Of a stretch of DNA of 64,000 nt, positions 62,674 through 64,000 are shown piece by piece. The notes beneath the pieces are model-generated. The model was not told where the DNA came from. It ran no database searches and worked only from the letters and a program-made list of their open reading frames with translations. The DNA is from Streptomyces sp. NBC_00224 (GTDB taxonomy: Bacteria > Actinomycetota > Actinomycetes > Streptomycetales > Streptomycetaceae): contig NZ_CP108106.1 of assembly GCF_041435195.1 (NCBI RefSeq), positions 8,569,001 to 8,633,000 of the forward strand, in the 5' to 3' direction. Made by a program: the position numbers and the translations under genes. Each line of letters opens with the position of its first letter. The stretch's first letter is position 1.

Positions 62674-63523
62674 GAGATCATCTCATTTGGTGAGTCTGCG
62701 GTAGCAGATGAGGGTGCTGGCGATGCTGGCGAAGGCGAGGAAGTGGATGGCTTTGCGTTCGTAGCGGCGGTGGAGGCGACGGCAGCCGGCAAGCCAGGCC
62801 ATGGTGCGTTCAATGGTCCAGCGGTGGCGTCCAAGCCGCTCGGAGGACTCAATGTCCTGGCGGGCGATGCGGGGTGTGATGTGCCGGGATCGGAGCCATT
62901 GCCTCAGGTGGCGGTTGTCGTGGGCCTTGTCAGCATGGAGCTTGGCAGGCCGTCGGCGGCGGGGGCCGCGGCGTGAGCGGATGGGCGGTATGCCCCGCAC
63001 CATCGGCTCGAGTGCCTGGCTGTCGTGCAGGTTCGCGCCTGAGATACCGACGGAAATCGGTAACCCGGTCCGCTCGGTGATCAAGTGGATCTTCGACCCG
63101 GACTTGCCCCGATCCACAGGATTCGGACCTGTCAGGTCCCCTTTTCCAGCGCCCGCATGTTCACCGAGTCGATCGCACAGCGCGACCAGTCCAGCTCGCC
63201 CCGGGACCCGAGCTCGTCCAGCACCAGGCGGTGCAGCTTCGCCCACACCCGCAGCCGGCTCCACTCCATGAAACGGCGATGCGCCGTCGCCCCGGAAGGC
63301 CCGAACACCGGCGGGACCTGCGACCACGTGCAGCCCGTCGTCGCCACGAAGACGATCGCCGCCAGCACCTCGCGATCGCCATACCGACGCCGCCCGCCAC
63401 CTTGCGGACGCGTCGGCGCCTCCGGAACCACCCGCTGGAACAACTCCCACAACCCGTCCGGCACCAGACGCTCCACCATCAGCACACCGACAGACTACCC
63501 AATCCGCCAATTGAGATGATCTC
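62674..63523 (-). mobile_element. IS5-family element (IS427-like, second type), 850 bp
   Basis: Ends GAGATCATCTCATTTGG / CCAATTGAGATGATCTC, with TTA at 62671-62673 and 63524-63526. It is the right-most of three elements stacked at one TTA. Confidence 0.87.
62683..63485 (-). CDS. IS5-family two-frame transposase
   Basis: OrfA (63132-63485; LVPDGLWELFQRVVPEAP, YGDREVLAAIVFVATTGCTW, CAIDSVNMRALEKG) continues in the -1 frame as orfB to 62683 (TGPNPVDRGKSGSKIHLITE, KLHADKAHDNRHLR, RHRWTIERTMAWLAGCRRL). The overlap holds GGAAAAGGGG, a suitable slippery run. The Asp, Asp and Glu boxes are all present, so a frameshifted protein of about 265 residues is expected. Confidence 0.83.
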
Positions 63524-63526
63524 TTA

Positions 63527-64000
63527 GACGGGAGCCGCGGCCGTGGGTCGTGTCGGATGAACTGTGGTCGCTGGTAGGGCTGTTGGTGCCGGAATCGGGG
63601 CCGAAGGTGGAGGCGGGCACCCACGGGTGCCGGACCGGCAGGCGTTGTGCGGGATCTTGTTCGTCCTGCATACCGGTATCCAGTGGGAGTACCTGCCGCA
63701 GGAGTTGGGCCTCGGGTCGGGCACGACGTGCTGACGGCGGCTGGCCTGGTGAAATGAGGCCGGGGTGTGGGACCGGCTGCATGGGCTGCTGCTGACGCCG
63801 TTGCGGGCTGCCAGCAAGCTGGACTGAACGCGGCCGGTGATCGACTCCAGCCATGTGCTGGCGGCTCGGCGAGGCTCACGCACCCGGCCAGGCAGCCAGC
63901 GTCATGTCCTGACCGACGGCATCGAACGTGGACGGCGTGTCAGCCCTCACAGCGGCCGGGCTCGATGCCAGCGCGCGCACCCGTCGGCCGGCATCAGCGC
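63527..64000 (+). pseudogene. Interrupted and decayed IS5-type transposase (start at 59459)
   Basis: The gene begins at GTG 59459 (VTSSNGTSL) and is cut after 59486 by the stacked ISs; it resumes here in frame as RREPRPWVVSDELWSLVGLL. A frameshift follows at about 63610 (then VPDRQALCGILFVLHTGIQW in another frame), with in-frame stops near 63730 and 63825 and later VIDSSHVLAARRGS. It was already dead or died afterwards. The window ends inside this gene. Confidence 0.75.

Overview
The window is high-GC actinobacterial DNA with strong third-position GC bias, AfsR/SARP and NarL-type regulators, a chaplin-like peptide, a class F sortase and many secreted proteins. These point to Streptomyces or a close relative. 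It reads as accessory sequence (chromosome arm, island or large plasmid): roughly a third is insertion sequence (IS) or IS debris, and several host genes are cut by insertions.

Layout. 1-9.8 kb: a same-strand cluster of exported proteins. It holds an ALF-repeat/AbfB protein, two ricin-type lectins, a second ALF protein, a strong terminator hairpin, a 1462-residue toxin (ALF repeats, very long Ala-rich coiled coil, HINT domain, RNase A-like C-terminus) and a probable immunity gene. 9.9-11.6 kb: an IS605-type element with divergent tnpA and tnpB. 11.7-18.2 kb: an AfsR-like regulator, a frameshifted NTF2-like gene, an ABM-domain membrane protein, and a divergent serine hydrolase/MarR pair with an inverted-repeat operator. 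18.2-25 kb: two inverted copies of one 896-bp IS5-type element enclose an ISL3/DNA-ligase chimera, a papain-like protease and an 843-residue toxin (two tandem DUF11-like units, degenerate HINT, NucA/NucB nuclease). The stop codon of that toxin is completed by the IS end, and no immunity gene follows.

25.4-27.6 kb: a 598-residue TnpB/miniature-Cas12-like protein with an intact RuvC triad. It is followed by 133 bp with a possible anti-repeat and then a five-repeat CRISPR-like array on the same strand. No cas1/cas2 or interference genes are nearby. This is the most notable locus.

27.6-29.7 kb: IS debris. 29.9-37 kb: a surface module made of a class F sortase, a membrane-anchored coiled-coil protein, a second coiled-coil protein, a jelly-roll protein and a NarL-type two-component pair. 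37.8-39.6 kb: two abutting ISs. 40-44.4 kb: an orphan NarL-type regulator, an ECF-like sigma factor, a luciferase-like oxidoreductase and a hemopexin-propeller protein. The hemopexin protein shares its C-terminal helical domain with the jelly-roll protein. 44.7-50.8 kb: a chaplin-like gene among ISs and decayed transposases. 50.8-55.4 kb: an SPFH protein, an NlpC/P60 hydrolase and a condensation-domain protein truncated by an IS3. 55.4-64 kb: almost solid IS, including three elements stacked at one TTA inside an older transposase gene.

Functions come from motif recognition by eye. No database or structure search was run.
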